A stretch of DNA of 64,000 bases from Lichenicola cladoniae. GTDB taxonomy: Bacteria > Pseudomonadota > Alphaproteobacteria > Acetobacterales > Acetobacteraceae. Position numbers and translations under genes: made by a program. Shown piece after piece: positions 51,521 through 61,176 of the stretch (positions within the stretch are counted from its first letter, which is position 1; every line of letters begins with the position of its first letter). The notes beneath the pieces were generated by a model. It was not told where the DNA came from, searched no databases, and worked only from the letters and a program-made list of their open reading frames with translations. The stretch spans positions 3,787,501-3,851,500 of the forward strand of contig NZ_CP053708.1 in assembly GCF_013201075.1 (NCBI RefSeq), given 5' to 3'.

Positions 51521-53694
51521 GCTCTCGTCGCGTCGATCGCGTGTAGCACCAAGTTCGGCGTCAGGATCTGCGGCCAGACCTGACCGTCCGCGCCGGCCGG
51601 ATAATAGATGTAGAACGGCACGCCATCGCGTCCGTGTGCCTGCAGGAACCGGGTGATCGCCTCGTCGCGCAGGGTCCAGTCGCCTTTCAGCAGAGCCACG
51701 TGATGCTCCGCGAAGGCAGCGCGGACCGACGCCGACTGGAACGCGATCCGCTCGTTGACCAGGCAGCTCACGCACCAGGCGGCACTCATGTCGACCAGCA
51801 CCGGACGACCGGACTGGCGTAGCGAGGCCAGCTTCGGCTCCGAGAACGCCTCCCAGCCGTCGCTGGCTTGCGCGTTCTGTCCGCCATTGGACGATGCCTT
51901 GCCGAGGCCGGGCAGCATGGCAAGCGCCGCCAGCAGAAAGGCCAGCGACAGGAAGCCGGCGAAACGCGTGCCCCGCACGCCCTCGGTGCCGGCGCTCGAC
52001 ATCGCCAGGCGTTGCGACAGGCCGAACAGCCAGGCGGCGGTCCCGAGCAGGACCAGGCCGGCCGCGACGGTGAGCACGCCGGCGGACCCGCCCTCGGTGC
52101 TGGCGACCCAGGCAAGCCAGGCGCAGGCGGCGAAGATCGGAAACGCCATCGCCTGCTTCAGGATGTCCATCCAGACACCGGGCCGGGGCAGCGAGGAGGC
52201 CAGCCGGGGAATGCAGGCGAACAGCAGGTAGGGCAGCGCCAGCCCGAGACCCATCGTCAGGAACACCGACATGCCGACCAGGGCCGGGGCACCCAGGGCG
52301 CCGGCCAGTGCGCCGGCCATGAACGGCGCGGTGCAGGGCGTGGCCACCAGCACCGCCAGCAGGCCGGTTGCGAAGTCGCCGACATGGCCGCGACGGCTGG
52401 CCAGTCCCTGTCCGGCGCCGGTCAGGCTGCCGCCGACCTCGAAGGCGCCGACCAGGTTCAGACCGACCAGGAACAGCAGCCAGCAGGTCGCGGCAACGAA
52501 CGCCAGCGACTGGAACTGGAAGCCCCAGCCGACCGACGAGCCGGCCGCGCGAAGCCCGAGCGTGAGGCCGCCCAGGGCCCCGAACGCGACCAGGATTCCG
52601 GCCGTGTAGAACAATGCGGACAGGCGCTGCTCGCGGCGAGCCAGGCCCGAGAGCTTGCTGAGTGCCATCGCCTTCATCGCCAGCACCGGAAACACGCACG
52701 GCATCAGGTTGAGGATCAGCCCACCGAGCAGCGCCAGGCCCAACATGCGCGGGATGCCGGCGGTCGAACCGGCGCCGCCCGGGACGGGCATGCCGGGCGT
52801 CGCCGATACGGTCAGCGCGCTCTGCTGGCCGGCGGGATCGCGCAGCACCACCAGCGCCTCGAACGGACGGTCCGGCTTGAAGCCGGAAGCCGGCTTGAGC
52901 GGGATGGTGATCGAACCGTCATGGATGACCGGGGTCTGTACGGCGGTCTGGTCGATCAGCCCGGTGCTCGCCGGGAACAGCCAGGCCGTGGCGACCGAGG
53001 TCGGCGACAGGCCGGCGCCGGTCAGGGTGAAGGTTCCGTCGCGGGCGATGTGGGCGGCGAACGGCGACGGGCGCGGCGCTGCCTCGCGGGCGGCCTCGAA
53101 CAGGCCGGCCTCGGGCGACGCTTGCGGCGACGCGGTGGCAGGACCGGCGGGCAGGGTGATGGAGAAGGTGCCCTGTTCCGGCACGCAGACCGTGGCGCAG
53201 GCGAGCCATTCGGCGGTCGCCTTGATCACCAGCGGCGCGCCGTCATTTGCCGAGGCGGCGGTCGGCACCAGCTTCAGCGGCAGCAGGACATCGCCGGTGT
53301 AGGCGTAGCTCATCAGCGGGCCTTCCGGCAGGCGCTGGGGTACTGGCCAGATGATCGTGCCGGTCTGGCCAGCACCGCCACCCGATGCGGTCACCGCGAT
53401 CGTCGCCGGCTCGCCGGCGTCGCCCGGGTTGGACCAGTAGGTGTGCCAGCCCGGAGCCAGCTTCAGTCGAAGGCCGACCCCGAGCGCGCGGCCCGGGGCC
53501 CAGCCCTGCTGATCGGTGACCAGCGTGACGGCATCGTGGTCGGTGGTGACGGCGGCGCTCTCGGCCGCCCGCGCCGATGGCGCCGCGATGGCGGACAGGC
53601 ACAGCATGGCGGCCGTGGCCAGGATAGCCGGAAGCCGGAGACGAGCGGAGGATGCAGTCAAGTCGGTCTCCAGCCAGGAAGGGCGTGCAGGCAT
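51514..53694 (-). CDS. DsbD-like thiol:disulfide interchange protein
   Basis: Inner-membrane reductant transporter that carries electrons to periplasmic thiol proteins. The 726-residue product has a signal region. A periplasmic N-terminal domain has a Cys pair in ACATVCVPE, a membrane domain of about eight helices has Cys in LMPCVFPVLA and ATPCTAPF, and a C-terminal thioredoxin-like domain has AWCVSCLVNE. This is the full three-module DsbD/ScsB-type arrangement. ATG 53694 was chosen; the frame is open further upstream but would overlap the divergent hrpB gene. Its 3' end overlaps the convergent lipoprotein gene. Confidence 0.9.
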   Translation of the reverse strand: MPARPSWLETDLTASSARLRLPAILATAAMLCLSAIAAPSARAAESAAVTTDHDAVTLVTDQQGWAPGRALGVGLRLKLAPGWHTYWSNPGDAGEPATIAVTASGGGAGQTGTIIWPVPQRLPEGPLMSYAYTGDVLLPLKLVPTAASANDGAPLVIKATAEWLACATVCVPEQGTFSITLPAGPATASPQASPEAGLFEAAREAAPRPSPFAAHIARDGTFTLTGAGLSPTSVATAWLFPASTGLIDQTAVQTPVIHDGSITIPLKPASGFKPDRPFEALVVLRDPAGQQSALTVSATPGMPVPGGAGSTAGIPRMLGLALLGGLILNLMPCVFPVLAMKAMALSKLSGLARREQRLSALFYTAGILVAFGALGGLTLGLRAAGSSVGWGFQFQSLAFVAATCWLLFLVGLNLVGAFEVGGSLTGAGQGLASRRGHVGDFATGLLAVLVATPCTAPFMAGALAGALGAPALVGMSVFLTMGLGLALPYLLFACIPRLASSLPRPGVWMDILKQAMAFPIFAACAWLAWVASTEGGSAGVLTVAAGLVLLGTAAWLFGLSQRLAMSSAGTEGVRGTRFAGFLSLAFLLAALAMLPGLGKASSNGGQNAQASDGWEAFSEPKLASLRQSGRPVLVDMSAAWCVSCLVNERIAFQSASVRAAFAEHHVALLKGDWTLRDEAITRFLQAHGRDGVPFYIYYPAGADGQVWPQILTPNLVLHAIDATRAQ

Positions 53695-53704
53695 AGGCCC
53701 GTCT

Positions 53705-53732
53705 TTGACACGAGTTGCTCCACCCTCATACA
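53705..53732 (+). promoter_or_regulatory. Possible hrpB promoter
   Basis: A perfect -35 TTGACA (53705-53710) is followed after 16 bases by CATACA (53727-53732), a poor -10. The predicted RNA start is at or next to the ATG 53739, so the mRNA could be leaderless. It sits in a divergent gap of only 44 bases. Confidence 0.4.
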
Positions 53733-53738
53733 GGGCGG

Positions 53739-56306
53739 ATGCTTCCTGACCCGCTGCCGGACCTTCCCATCGTCGAGGCGCTCCCTGCCCTGCTGGCAAG
53801 CCTGGACACCACGCCGAACGCCGTGCTCGTGGCACCTCCCGGCGCCGGCAAGACCACGCTGGTGCCGCTTGCCCTGGCAAGTGCCGCCTGGCTCGGCACC
53901 GGCAGGATCGTCATGCTGGAACCACGCCGGCTGGCCGCACGCGCGGCGGCGCAACGCATGGCCAGCCTGATCGGCGAGGAAGCCGGCGGTCTGGTCGGGT
54001 TCCGGACCCGCATCGACAGCGCCATGTCCGGCCGTACCCGGATCGAGGTGGTGACCGAGGGCATCCTGCTCAGGCGGCTGCTGTCCGACCCGATGCTCGA
54101 CGGGATCGGCTGCGTCATCGTCGACGAGGTGCATGAGCGCAGCCTGGACGCGGACACGGTGCTGGCCTTTTGCCTCGACCTGCAGCGCCAGCTGAGGCCG
54201 GAGCTGAGGCTGCTGGCGATGTCCGCCACGGCGGATGCGGCGGCGCTGTCGCAGCGGCTGGGCGGTCCGGTGATCGAGAGCCAGGGCCGGATGTTCCCGG
54301 TCGAGATCCGTCATGCGACGCGCGACCTGCCCAGCCTGCGCGACCTGCCGGATGCGGTAGCGCGGGCGGTGCGCACTGCCCTGGCCGACCAGCCGGAGGG
54401 CGACGTACTGGCGTTCCTGCCGGGGGTGGGTGAAATCAGGCGCACGCAACAGGCGCTGACGGAGTTCCGCGTCGATGCCGAGCTGCTGCCGCTGCATGGC
54501 GAGCTGCCGCCGGCCGAGCAGGATCGCGTGCTGCGTCCAGCGCCACCGTCCGAGCGCCGGCGGCACGTGGTGCTTGCCACCTCGATCGCCGAGACCTCGC
54601 TGACCGTGCCGGGGGTGCGTATCGTGGTCGATGGCGGCTGGCGGCGGGTGCCGCGGCTCGATGCGGGTAGCGGGCTGACCAGGCTGGAGACCGTGCGGGT
54701 CAGCCGGGCCGCCGCGACGCAGCGATCGGGCCGGTCCGGACGCGAGGCGCCAGGCACTGCCTACCGGCTCTGGACGGAAATGACCGCGCGCGGCCTGCCG
54801 CTGCAGGACCGGCCGGAGATCCTGGATGCGGAGCTGTCGGGGTTCCGGCTGCAGGCGGCGGCCTGGGCCAGCCTGATGGACACCGCGCCGAACGCGCTGC
54901 CGCTTCCCGATCCGCCGCCGGCAGGCGCGTTCGAGGCGGCAGGCAGCCTGTTGCGGGCGCTCGGCGGGCTCGATGAGGACGGACGCATCACCGGCCTGGG
55001 CAACCGGATGGCGGCGCTGGGCGCACATCCGCGCCTGGCGGCGATGATGCTCGCAGCGGACAGTCCAGCCGAGGCGGCACTGGCGGCGGACCTTGCCGCG
55101 CTGCTGGAGGAACGCGATCCACTGCGGCCGCGTCCCGCCGCCGGTGGCCGCCCGGTCGATCCGCCGTCGGACATTTTGCTTCGGCTCGAGCTGCTGGCCG
55201 GCCGGCATCCTGCGGGCCAGGAAGCGGATCGCGGCGCACTGGCCCGGATCAGGCAGGCCGCGAACGGCTATCGTCGCCGGCTGCGCACCGACGCTCCCGC
55301 CGAGGGCGACGCGGCGGCGCTGCTGTCGGCCGGGTTCCCGGACCGGATCGCCCAGGCGCGCGGCGAGATCGGCTCGTTCCGGCTGGCGGGCGGCGGATCG
55401 GCCAAGCTGGCACGCGGCGACGGGCTGTCGTCGTCGAAGCTGCTGGCGGTCGCGGCGCTGCATGTGCGGGATGCGGCACGGATCACCCTGGCGCTGCCGC
55501 TCGATCCGGAACGGCTGCCGTCGGCACTGCTGGCACGCACCACCGAGCAGGTCGAAAGCGGGCTCGATCCGGTCAGCGGCGCGGTGATGAGCCGCCGGCG
55601 CCGGCGGCTGGGCCAGCTGGTGCTGCAGGACCGCATCATCGAGGCCGATTCCGCCGAGACCGCCCGGCTGCTGGCAAAGGCGGCGTCCGAGCGGCTCGGC
55701 ACGGCTCTCGACTGGAGCGAGGCGGCGCGGCAGTTGCAGGCCCGGGTGATGGTTCTGCGCGGTCTCGACGGGGACATTCCGTCGCTGCCCGACCTGTCCG
55801 ATACGGCGCTGGCGGCGTCGGCGCAGGCGTGGCTGGCGCCGCATCTGCGTGGCCTCACCCGCCTGCCCGAACTGTTGCAGCTCGACCTGGCCGGGCTGCT
55901 GCGCCGGCAGCTCGACCATGCGCAGATCACTCGGCTGGACCGGCTGCTTCCGACCCAGCTGGCGCTGCACGGGCGTCGGATCGCGATCGACTATACCCAG
56001 CCGGTGCCGACCGCTTCGGCCAGGGCGCAGGATTTCTACGGGGCGACCCGGCTGCCGCCGCTGGCCGAGGGACGGCTCAGGCTGCAGGTGGCGATGCTGT
56101 CGCCGGCCGGACGGCCTGCCGCGATCACCGCCGATCTCGAAAGCTTCTGGCGCGGCGGCTGGGCCGACATGCGCCGCGACATGCGTGGGCGGTATCCACG
56201 GCACGACTGGCCGGAAGACCCATCGGCTCCGGCTCCCGGCGCGCAGACCGCGTCCAATGGGACACACCCTGGCGCGCATGCCGCTACGCGCAAGCCACAG
56301 CGGTGA
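53739..56306 (+). CDS. hrpB: ATP-dependent helicase HrpB
   Basis: DEAH-type RNA helicase, 855 residues. The Walker A motif is APPGAGKTTLVP, motif II is VDEVHERSLD (DEVH), motif III is SATADAAAL, and the arginine-finger motif VI is QRSGRSGREAPG. The characteristic HrpB C-terminal domain follows to the end (YTQPVPTASARAQDFYG, RDMRGRYPRHDWPEDP). ATG 53739 is used; a TTG at 53715 would add 8 residues and lie within the promoter. The cellular role of HrpB is still poorly defined. Confidence 0.95.
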   Translation: MLPDPLPDLPIVEALPALLASLDTTPNAVLVAPPGAGKTTLVPLALASAAWLGTGRIVMLEPRRLAARAAAQRMASLIGEEAGGLVGFRTRIDSAMSGRTRIEVVTEGILLRRLLSDPMLDGIGCVIVDEVHERSLDADTVLAFCLDLQRQLRPELRLLAMSATADAAALSQRLGGPVIESQGRMFPVEIRHATRDLPSLRDLPDAVARAVRTALADQPEGDVLAFLPGVGEIRRTQQALTEFRVDAELLPLHGELPPAEQDRVLRPAPPSERRRHVVLATSIAETSLTVPGVRIVVDGGWRRVPRLDAGSGLTRLETVRVSRAAATQRSGRSGREAPGTAYRLWTEMTARGLPLQDRPEILDAELSGFRLQAAAWASLMDTAPNALPLPDPPPAGAFEAAGSLLRALGGLDEDGRITGLGNRMAALGAHPRLAAMMLAADSPAEAALAADLAALLEERDPLRPRPAAGGRPVDPPSDILLRLELLAGRHPAGQEADRGALARIRQAANGYRRRLRTDAPAEGDAAALLSAGFPDRIAQARGEIGSFRLAGGGSAKLARGDGLSSSKLLAVAALHVRDAARITLALPLDPERLPSALLARTTEQVESGLDPVSGAVMSRRRRRLGQLVLQDRIIEADSAETARLLAKAASERLGTALDWSEAARQLQARVMVLRGLDGDIPSLPDLSDTALAASAQAWLAPHLRGLTRLPELLQLDLAGLLRRQLDHAQITRLDRLLPTQLALHGRRIAIDYTQPVPTASARAQDFYGATRLPPLAEGRLRLQVAMLSPAGRPAAITADLESFWRGGWADMRRDMRGRYPRHDWPEDPSAPAPGAQTASNGTHPGAHAATRKPQR

Positions 56307-56362
56307 TTTCCCGAACGTTCTGGTATTAGGATGAACGCCAATTGCCTTGAGGCTTTGGCTGC

Positions 56363-57499
56363 ATGAACGAAACTGGCTCGACCCTGCCCCGGCGCCCAGT
56401 GCTTGGGGCGGTCATACCGGTGGCGGCATTCCGAGCCCTGTTGGCGGTTGCCATCTGGACCGGATCGACGGCCGCCCGTGCGGAGCCGGACCCGCAGGGT
56501 GGACCGCTGCTGGTGGTCAGCGGGCCGCTGAGCTTTGCGCCGCTGGTGCGCAAGGTGGTGCCGGCGGTGGTCAACATCGCCGTGACCCAGGATGTGGACG
56601 ACGATAGCCAGACCAAGGTGAAGGTGCCGCAGGCGTTGCGTGGCACGCCGTTCGAGAAGCAGTTCCGCGAGCGGATGCGGTCGCGCCGCGAGCAGATGCT
56701 GGGCGCCGGCTCGGGCTTCGTGATCGACCCGTCCGGAATCATCGTCACCAACAACCACGTGGTCGGCAACGCCAACAAGATTTCCGTGTCGTTCTCGGAC
56801 GGCACCGAGTTGCCCGCCAAGCTGCTCGGCAGCGACGAGCTCACCGACATCGCGGTGATCCAGGTCAAGGCGGACCACAAGCTTGCGTTCGTGACCTGGG
56901 GCGACAGCCGCAAGGTCGAGATCGGAGACTGGATCCTGGCCGCCGGTAATCCGTTCGGGCTGGGCAGCTCGGTCACCGCCGGCATCGTCTCGGCGCGCGG
57001 GCGCGACATCGGCGCGGGTCCGTTCGACGATTTCCTGCAGCTCGACGCGCCGATCAACCCGGGCAACTCCGGCGGACCCTCCTTCGACATGCACGGGCAG
57101 GTGGTCGCGCTGAACACCGCGATCGTCTCGCCGACCGGTGGTTCGGTGGGGATCGGCTTCGGCATTCCGAGCGAACTGGTGGCGCCGATCGTCGAGCAGT
57201 TGCGCACCAAGGGGCATATCGATCGCGGCTGGCTCGGCGTGACACTGGAAAATGCCACCGGCGGCGGCGTGGCGATCGTGTCGGTCGACAAGGGCGGGCC
57301 GGGCGCCAGGGCCGGCCTCCGGTCGGGGGACATCGTGAGCATGGTCAATGGCGACCATGTCGACACCAATCGCGGACTGATCCGCACGGTTGCGGCCGCG
57401 GCGCCCGGCAGTTCGATCCGGCTGCAGGTGACCCGCAAGGGCCATGCTGTGGACGTGCTGGCCGTCGTCGGCCGCCGCGTCGACGAAAACCCGGGCTGA
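56363..57499 (+). CDS. HtrA/DegP-like trypsin-type serine protease with one PDZ domain
   Basis: Periplasmic quality-control protease of 378 residues. It has a signal sequence, then the catalytic triad His in TNNHVV (about 131), Asp in LTDIAVIQV (about 160) and Ser in NPGNSGGP (about 235). One C-terminal PDZ domain covers about 290-370 (GWLGVTLENATGGGVAIVSV). A single PDZ makes it DegS-like in layout, but the signal looks cleavable (GSTAARAEP). It lies 119 bases upstream of a two-component system, the same neighbours seen around HtrA genes in other bacteria. Confidence 0.92.
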   Translation: MNETGSTLPRRPVLGAVIPVAAFRALLAVAIWTGSTAARAEPDPQGGPLLVVSGPLSFAPLVRKVVPAVVNIAVTQDVDDDSQTKVKVPQALRGTPFEKQFRERMRSRREQMLGAGSGFVIDPSGIIVTNNHVVGNANKISVSFSDGTELPAKLLGSDELTDIAVIQVKADHKLAFVTWGDSRKVEIGDWILAAGNPFGLGSSVTAGIVSARGRDIGAGPFDDFLQLDAPINPGNSGGPSFDMHGQVVALNTAIVSPTGGSVGIGFGIPSELVAPIVEQLRTKGHIDRGWLGVTLENATGGGVAIVSVDKGGPGARAGLRSGDIVSMVNGDHVDTNRGLIRTVAAAAPGSSIRLQVTRKGHAVDVLAVVGRRVDENPG

Positions 57500-57618
57500 A
57501 CACCTTCTGGCCGGTGACCGGTGCGCGTCCGACGTCACATGGACAACTTCGCCGTTGTGGGTGCACGCTCCACTCATGAAGCCGGCCGTGTGGCATGGCG
57601 ATGCAAAAGGCGTAAGCG

Positions 57619-58299
57619 ATGCGTATCCTGCTGGTCGAGGACGACCAGACCGTCCGCGGCTTCGTTGCCAAGGGCTTGAAGGAAGCGGGCCACATCGTCG
57701 AACAGGCCGATAACGGCAAAGACGGCCTGTTCATGGCCGTCAGCGAAAGCTTCGACACCATCATCCTGGATCGCATGCTGCCTGGCGGCATCGACGGGTT
57801 GCACCTGCTGGAAACCATCCGCGGCCAGAACAACCGGACACCGGTGCTGCTGCTGTCCGCGCTGAGCCAGGTGGACGAGCGGGTCGCGGGCCTGAAGGCC
57901 GGTGGCGACGACTACCTGACCAAGCCGTTTGCCTTCTCCGAGCTGCTAGCGCGGGTCGAGGTGCTGTGCCGCCGTGGCAAGGGCGAGACCGGGCCGACCA
58001 CGCGTCTTGCGGTCGGCGACCTCGAGATGGACCTGCTGTCGCGGCAGGTGAAGCGGGCCGGCCAGAAGATCGACCTGCAGCCGCGGGAATTCCGTCTGCT
58101 GGAATACCTGATGCGGCACGCCGCCCAGGTCGTGACCCGCACGATGCTGCTCGAAGGCGTGTGGGATTATCATTTCGATCCGCAGACCAACGTTATCGAC
58201 GTGCACGTGTCGCGGCTTCGGCAGAAGATCGACAAGCCGTATCCGACCCCGCTGATCCATACGGTCCGCAACGCCGGCTACATGCTGCGTGACGACTAA
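57619..58299 (+). CDS. OmpR-family response regulator
   Basis: DNA-binding response regulator of 226 residues. The receiver has the acidic pair in LVEDD, phospho-acceptor Asp51 (IILDRMLP), conserved Thr/Ser in LLLSAL and Lys in LTKPFAF. The C-terminal winged-helix domain has PREFRLLEYLMRH and VIDVHVSRLRQKID. AAGG lies about 10 bases before the ATG. The sensor kinase gene starts with GTG within the last codons (11-base overlap), so the two form a unit. Possible targets are the adjacent envelope genes. Confidence 0.94.
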   Translation: MRILLVEDDQTVRGFVAKGLKEAGHIVEQADNGKDGLFMAVSESFDTIILDRMLPGGIDGLHLLETIRGQNNRTPVLLLSALSQVDERVAGLKAGGDDYLTKPFAFSELLARVEVLCRRGKGETGPTTRLAVGDLEMDLLSRQVKRAGQKIDLQPREFRLLEYLMRHAAQVVTRTMLLEGVWDYHFDPQTNVIDVHVSRLRQKIDKPYPTPLIHTVRNAGYMLRDD

Positions 58300-59884
58300 A
58301 CAGCCCGTCGGCGCACGCGTCCGGCCGGCCTGGCTGCGATCGCCGGTCACGGGCAGTCCGGCCCGGCGATCGATCGAGCCGGCCGCCGGTCCGCGCAGGA
58401 GCCGCCGAAACGACATCCTCCGGTCCGCCAGCCTCAGGCTGGCCCTGGTCTATGCGCTGCTGTTCATCCTCAGCGCGATCATCTTCATGTGCTTCATCTG
58501 GTGGGCGACGGTCGGCCTGCTGGAGCGGGAAGCCGAGGCGGCGATCGAGGCCGATGCGCGCGCCCTGTCGGAGCGGTTTGCCGAGGATGGGCTGCTCGGG
58601 CTCGGCAACACCATCCAGGAGCGCCTGGCGCAAAATGTGGACGACGACGCGATCTACCTGATGGTGGACAGCGCCGGCGTACGGGTCGCGGGCAATCTGC
58701 GCGACTGGCCGCACGTCGTGGCGCGAACCGACATCTGGTACCAGCTCTCGATCTCGCGGGCCGGCCTGCGCGGGCGGGCGGAGCTGCGGGCGTTCACCCT
58801 GCCTGGCGGTTTCCGCCTGCTGGTCGGGCGGGACGTACGCGCACGCACCATCCTGAAGCGCCTGCTCACCGATACGCTGCTGTGGGCGGTGCTGATGGTG
58901 GGAGTGCTCGGGGTCAGCGGCGCGTTCGTGGTGCGGAGTCTGTTCCGGCGCATGGTCCACAACGTCGCCCGCACCACCGCGGCGATCGCCGCCGGCGACC
59001 TGACCCAGCGGGTGCCGCTGTCCGGCAGCGGCGACGAGTTCGACCGGGTCGCCGAGACGGTCAACGAGATGCTGGACCGGATCGCCCGGCTGATGGACGG
59101 GGTGAAACAGGTCTCGAACTCGATCGCGCACGACCTCCGCACGCCGATCACCCGCGCCCGCGCCCGGCTCGAGGATGCGGCCCTGCACGCGACCGGGGAC
59201 GAGGAAATGCGTGCGGCGATCGAGCGGGCGGTAGCCGACCTCGACGGGGTGACGGCGGTGTTCGAGGCGCTGTTGCGGATCGCCGAGATCGAGGCCGGCG
59301 CGCGACGCTCGGCGTTCGCGCCGCTGGAGCTGTCGGCGCTGCTGGACGACCTTGCCGACCTGTACGGCGCGCTGGCGGAAGAACAGGAACTGACGCTGGA
59401 GCGGCTGCCCTCCCCCTCGATCACCCTGCAGGGTGATCGTAGGCTGATCCAGCAGGCAGTGGCGAACCTGCTCGACAACGCCATCAAGTTCTCCAGGCCG
59501 GGCGGGGTGGTCCAACTCGCGGCCATCCCCGACGCGGGCCTGGTCCGGATCACCGTCCGCGACCAGGGAATCGGCATGCAGGCGCCCGACCTGGCACGCG
59601 CCTCCGAGCGCTTCTATCGCGCCGAGACCTCGCGGAACATGCCGGGTTCCGGCCTTGGCCTGTCGCTTGTGGTGGCGGTGGCGCACCTGCACGGCGGACG
59701 GTTCGAGCTGGGCCCCCCGGCAGGCCGGGATGGCACGACGACCGGTCTCGAGGCGACGCTGATCCTGCCGCTGACCGGCATGGCAGGACAGCAACAGCCG
59801 TTGCTAAAACAACCTGTCCCACTCCGGATGGAGCCGCCGTCATCTTCGGACCATCAGCCGGACAGGGCGGACCGCCTATCCTGA
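58289..59884 (+). CDS. Sensor histidine kinase
   Basis: Membrane histidine kinase of 531 residues. A basic N-terminal 45 residues precede membrane helix 1 (LALVYALLFILSAIIF). A periplasmic sensor loop of about 110 residues is followed by helix 2 (LWAVLMVGVLGVSGAF) and a HAMP linker (AAGDLTQRVPL). The phospho-accepting His281 is in SIAHDLRTPITRAR. ATPase boxes are NLLDNAIKF, RDQGIGM and GSGLGLSLV. The GTG start overlaps the regulator gene. The sensed signal is unknown. Confidence 0.93.
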   Translation: MTTKQPVGARVRPAWLRSPVTGSPARRSIEPAAGPRRSRRNDILRSASLRLALVYALLFILSAIIFMCFIWWATVGLLEREAEAAIEADARALSERFAEDGLLGLGNTIQERLAQNVDDDAIYLMVDSAGVRVAGNLRDWPHVVARTDIWYQLSISRAGLRGRAELRAFTLPGGFRLLVGRDVRARTILKRLLTDTLLWAVLMVGVLGVSGAFVVRSLFRRMVHNVARTTAAIAAGDLTQRVPLSGSGDEFDRVAETVNEMLDRIARLMDGVKQVSNSIAHDLRTPITRARARLEDAALHATGDEEMRAAIERAVADLDGVTAVFEALLRIAEIEAGARRSAFAPLELSALLDDLADLYGALAEEQELTLERLPSPSITLQGDRRLIQQAVANLLDNAIKFSRPGGVVQLAAIPDAGLVRITVRDQGIGMQAPDLARASERFYRAETSRNMPGSGLGLSLVVAVAHLHGGRFELGPPAGRDGTTTGLEATLILPLTGMAGQQQPLLKQPVPLRMEPPSSSDHQPDRADRLS

Positions 59885-59888
59885 CGCC

Positions 59889-60278
59889 ATGATCCCATCG
59901 GCTCTCCGTCCCCGACACGTCGCACTGCCGCCGCTCCTGCTCCCCGCAATGCTGGTGCTCGCCGTCTCGGTGGGCGGCAACGACCCGGCAATCGCCCAGG
60001 ATTCGGAAACCGAAGATGCGCCGATGGTGGTCACCTCGGATACGCGTGCCTACTGCCTGAGCCTGTCCGACCGTATCGACCGCTATGGCACGATGCCGCA
60101 GGAGGTGCGCGACCTGGAGACCGAGGGGCGCGAGCTGTGCCAGCAGGGCCGCGTCCGCGGTGGCATCAACCGGCTGCGTCGCGCCCTGATGGTGCTGCGC
60201 GCCGAGCGTGGGCCGGCGGGCGAGAGCGTGGATGTCGCAACCCCGGACAAGAACCAGGAGAACGACCCGCATGAATAG
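59889..60278 (+). CDS. Small secreted protein with two cysteines, unknown
   Basis: A 129-residue exported protein with a signal peptide (cleavage near AIAQDS). The mature part of about 90 residues has two Cys (RAYCLSLS and RELCQQGR) around a helical segment that probably form a disulfide, followed by an Arg-rich helix and an acidic tail. It starts 5 bases after the kinase stop and overlaps the next gene by 8 bases, so it belongs to the same transcript. The family is unrecognised. Confidence 0.7.
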   Translation: MIPSALRPRHVALPPLLLPAMLVLAVSVGGNDPAIAQDSETEDAPMVVTSDTRAYCLSLSDRIDRYGTMPQEVRDLETEGRELCQQGRVRGGINRLRRALMVLRAERGPAGESVDVATPDKNQENDPHE

Positions 60279-61032
60279 CATGCCCAACCATCGCGCCCCC
60301 TTCACCGGACCGGTATCGCTCACCGGGGCGGTATTCCTGGCCGGGCTCGGCGCATGGGCCCTGGCGTCGTCCGCACAGGCAGCACCGCCGGAAGCGTCGC
60401 TGCCACCGGGCGCCACGCTGCTGCATCTGTCGGCGACGGGTACGGTGCAGGAGGCTCCCGACCTGCTGGTGGCCCAGCTTGCAGCGGAAGCGACCTCGGC
60501 CGATCCGGTCGTGGCACAGAAGCAGGTCAACCGGCTGATCGCCGCGGCAACCGCTATGGCAGCCAAGATGGAGGGTGTCGTGCCGCACCTCGCCGACTAC
60601 AGCGTCGAGCATAGCGGCGAGAAGCAACAGCTCTGGACGGCGCGGCAGATGCTTCGGCTGCAGGCGACCGACGGGACCGCGCTGCTGGAACTGGTCGGGC
60701 GGCTGCAGGGCAGCGGCCTGGTGATCGGCGACCTGGCCTGGACCCTCTCGCCCGCGCGCATGGAAGAGGCCGAGCGGCTGGCGGCCGACAAGGCCCTCAA
60801 GACACTGCAGGCGAATGCGGCCGCGGCGGCGCGGTCGCTGGGGCTGAAGGTCGGGACGATCCGCGACGTCAGCCTGAGCGGCGGCGGCGGCGAGCCACGT
60901 CCGATGATGCGGATGAAGGCGATGGTCATGTCCGCGCCCGAAGCGACCCAGGACGCCCAGGGTGTCAGCCGCGAAGCATCCGCGGAAATCGAGCTGGATC
61001 CCATGCCGGGAAGCGCCGCACCGACGCCCTGA
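60271..61032 (+). CDS. SIMPL-domain (DUF541) secreted protein
   Basis: A 253-residue periplasmic protein with a signal peptide (near SSAQAAPP) and a SIMPL/DUF541 domain. It begins LHLSATGTVQEAPDLLVAQL, has the central QLWTARQMLRLQATD, and ends EIELDPMPG. Proteins of this family are associated with the envelope and oxidative-stress tolerance but lack a defined activity. ATG 60271 has GGAG 9 bases upstream and overlaps the preceding gene. Its place after an HtrA protease and a two-component system suggests a stress-response unit. Confidence 0.85.
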   Translation: MNSMPNHRAPFTGPVSLTGAVFLAGLGAWALASSAQAAPPEASLPPGATLLHLSATGTVQEAPDLLVAQLAAEATSADPVVAQKQVNRLIAAATAMAAKMEGVVPHLADYSVEHSGEKQQLWTARQMLRLQATDGTALLELVGRLQGSGLVIGDLAWTLSPARMEEAERLAADKALKTLQANAAAAARSLGLKVGTIRDVSLSGGGGEPRPMMRMKAMVMSAPEATQDAQGVSREASAEIELDPMPGSAAPTP

Positions 61033-61176
61033 CCAGGCGCTTCCGAAGCCGCGGACGGCCGATCGCCGCCGTGGTCGCTCACCGCCCCGTGTCCTGCGAT
61101 CAGGTTGGCTTGAGACGAGCAACCCCGATCGGCGCCCTACGTATCACCAGCTCACAGCCGTGAACTGGAAACGTAC

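Noticed and set aside
53658-56279. Very long open frame (873 codons) on the strand opposite hrpB
   Set aside because: It is an antisense reading of a clear helicase. Its composition (Arg, Gln, Pro, His) is what GC-rich codon use produces on the complementary strand, and no motif is present.
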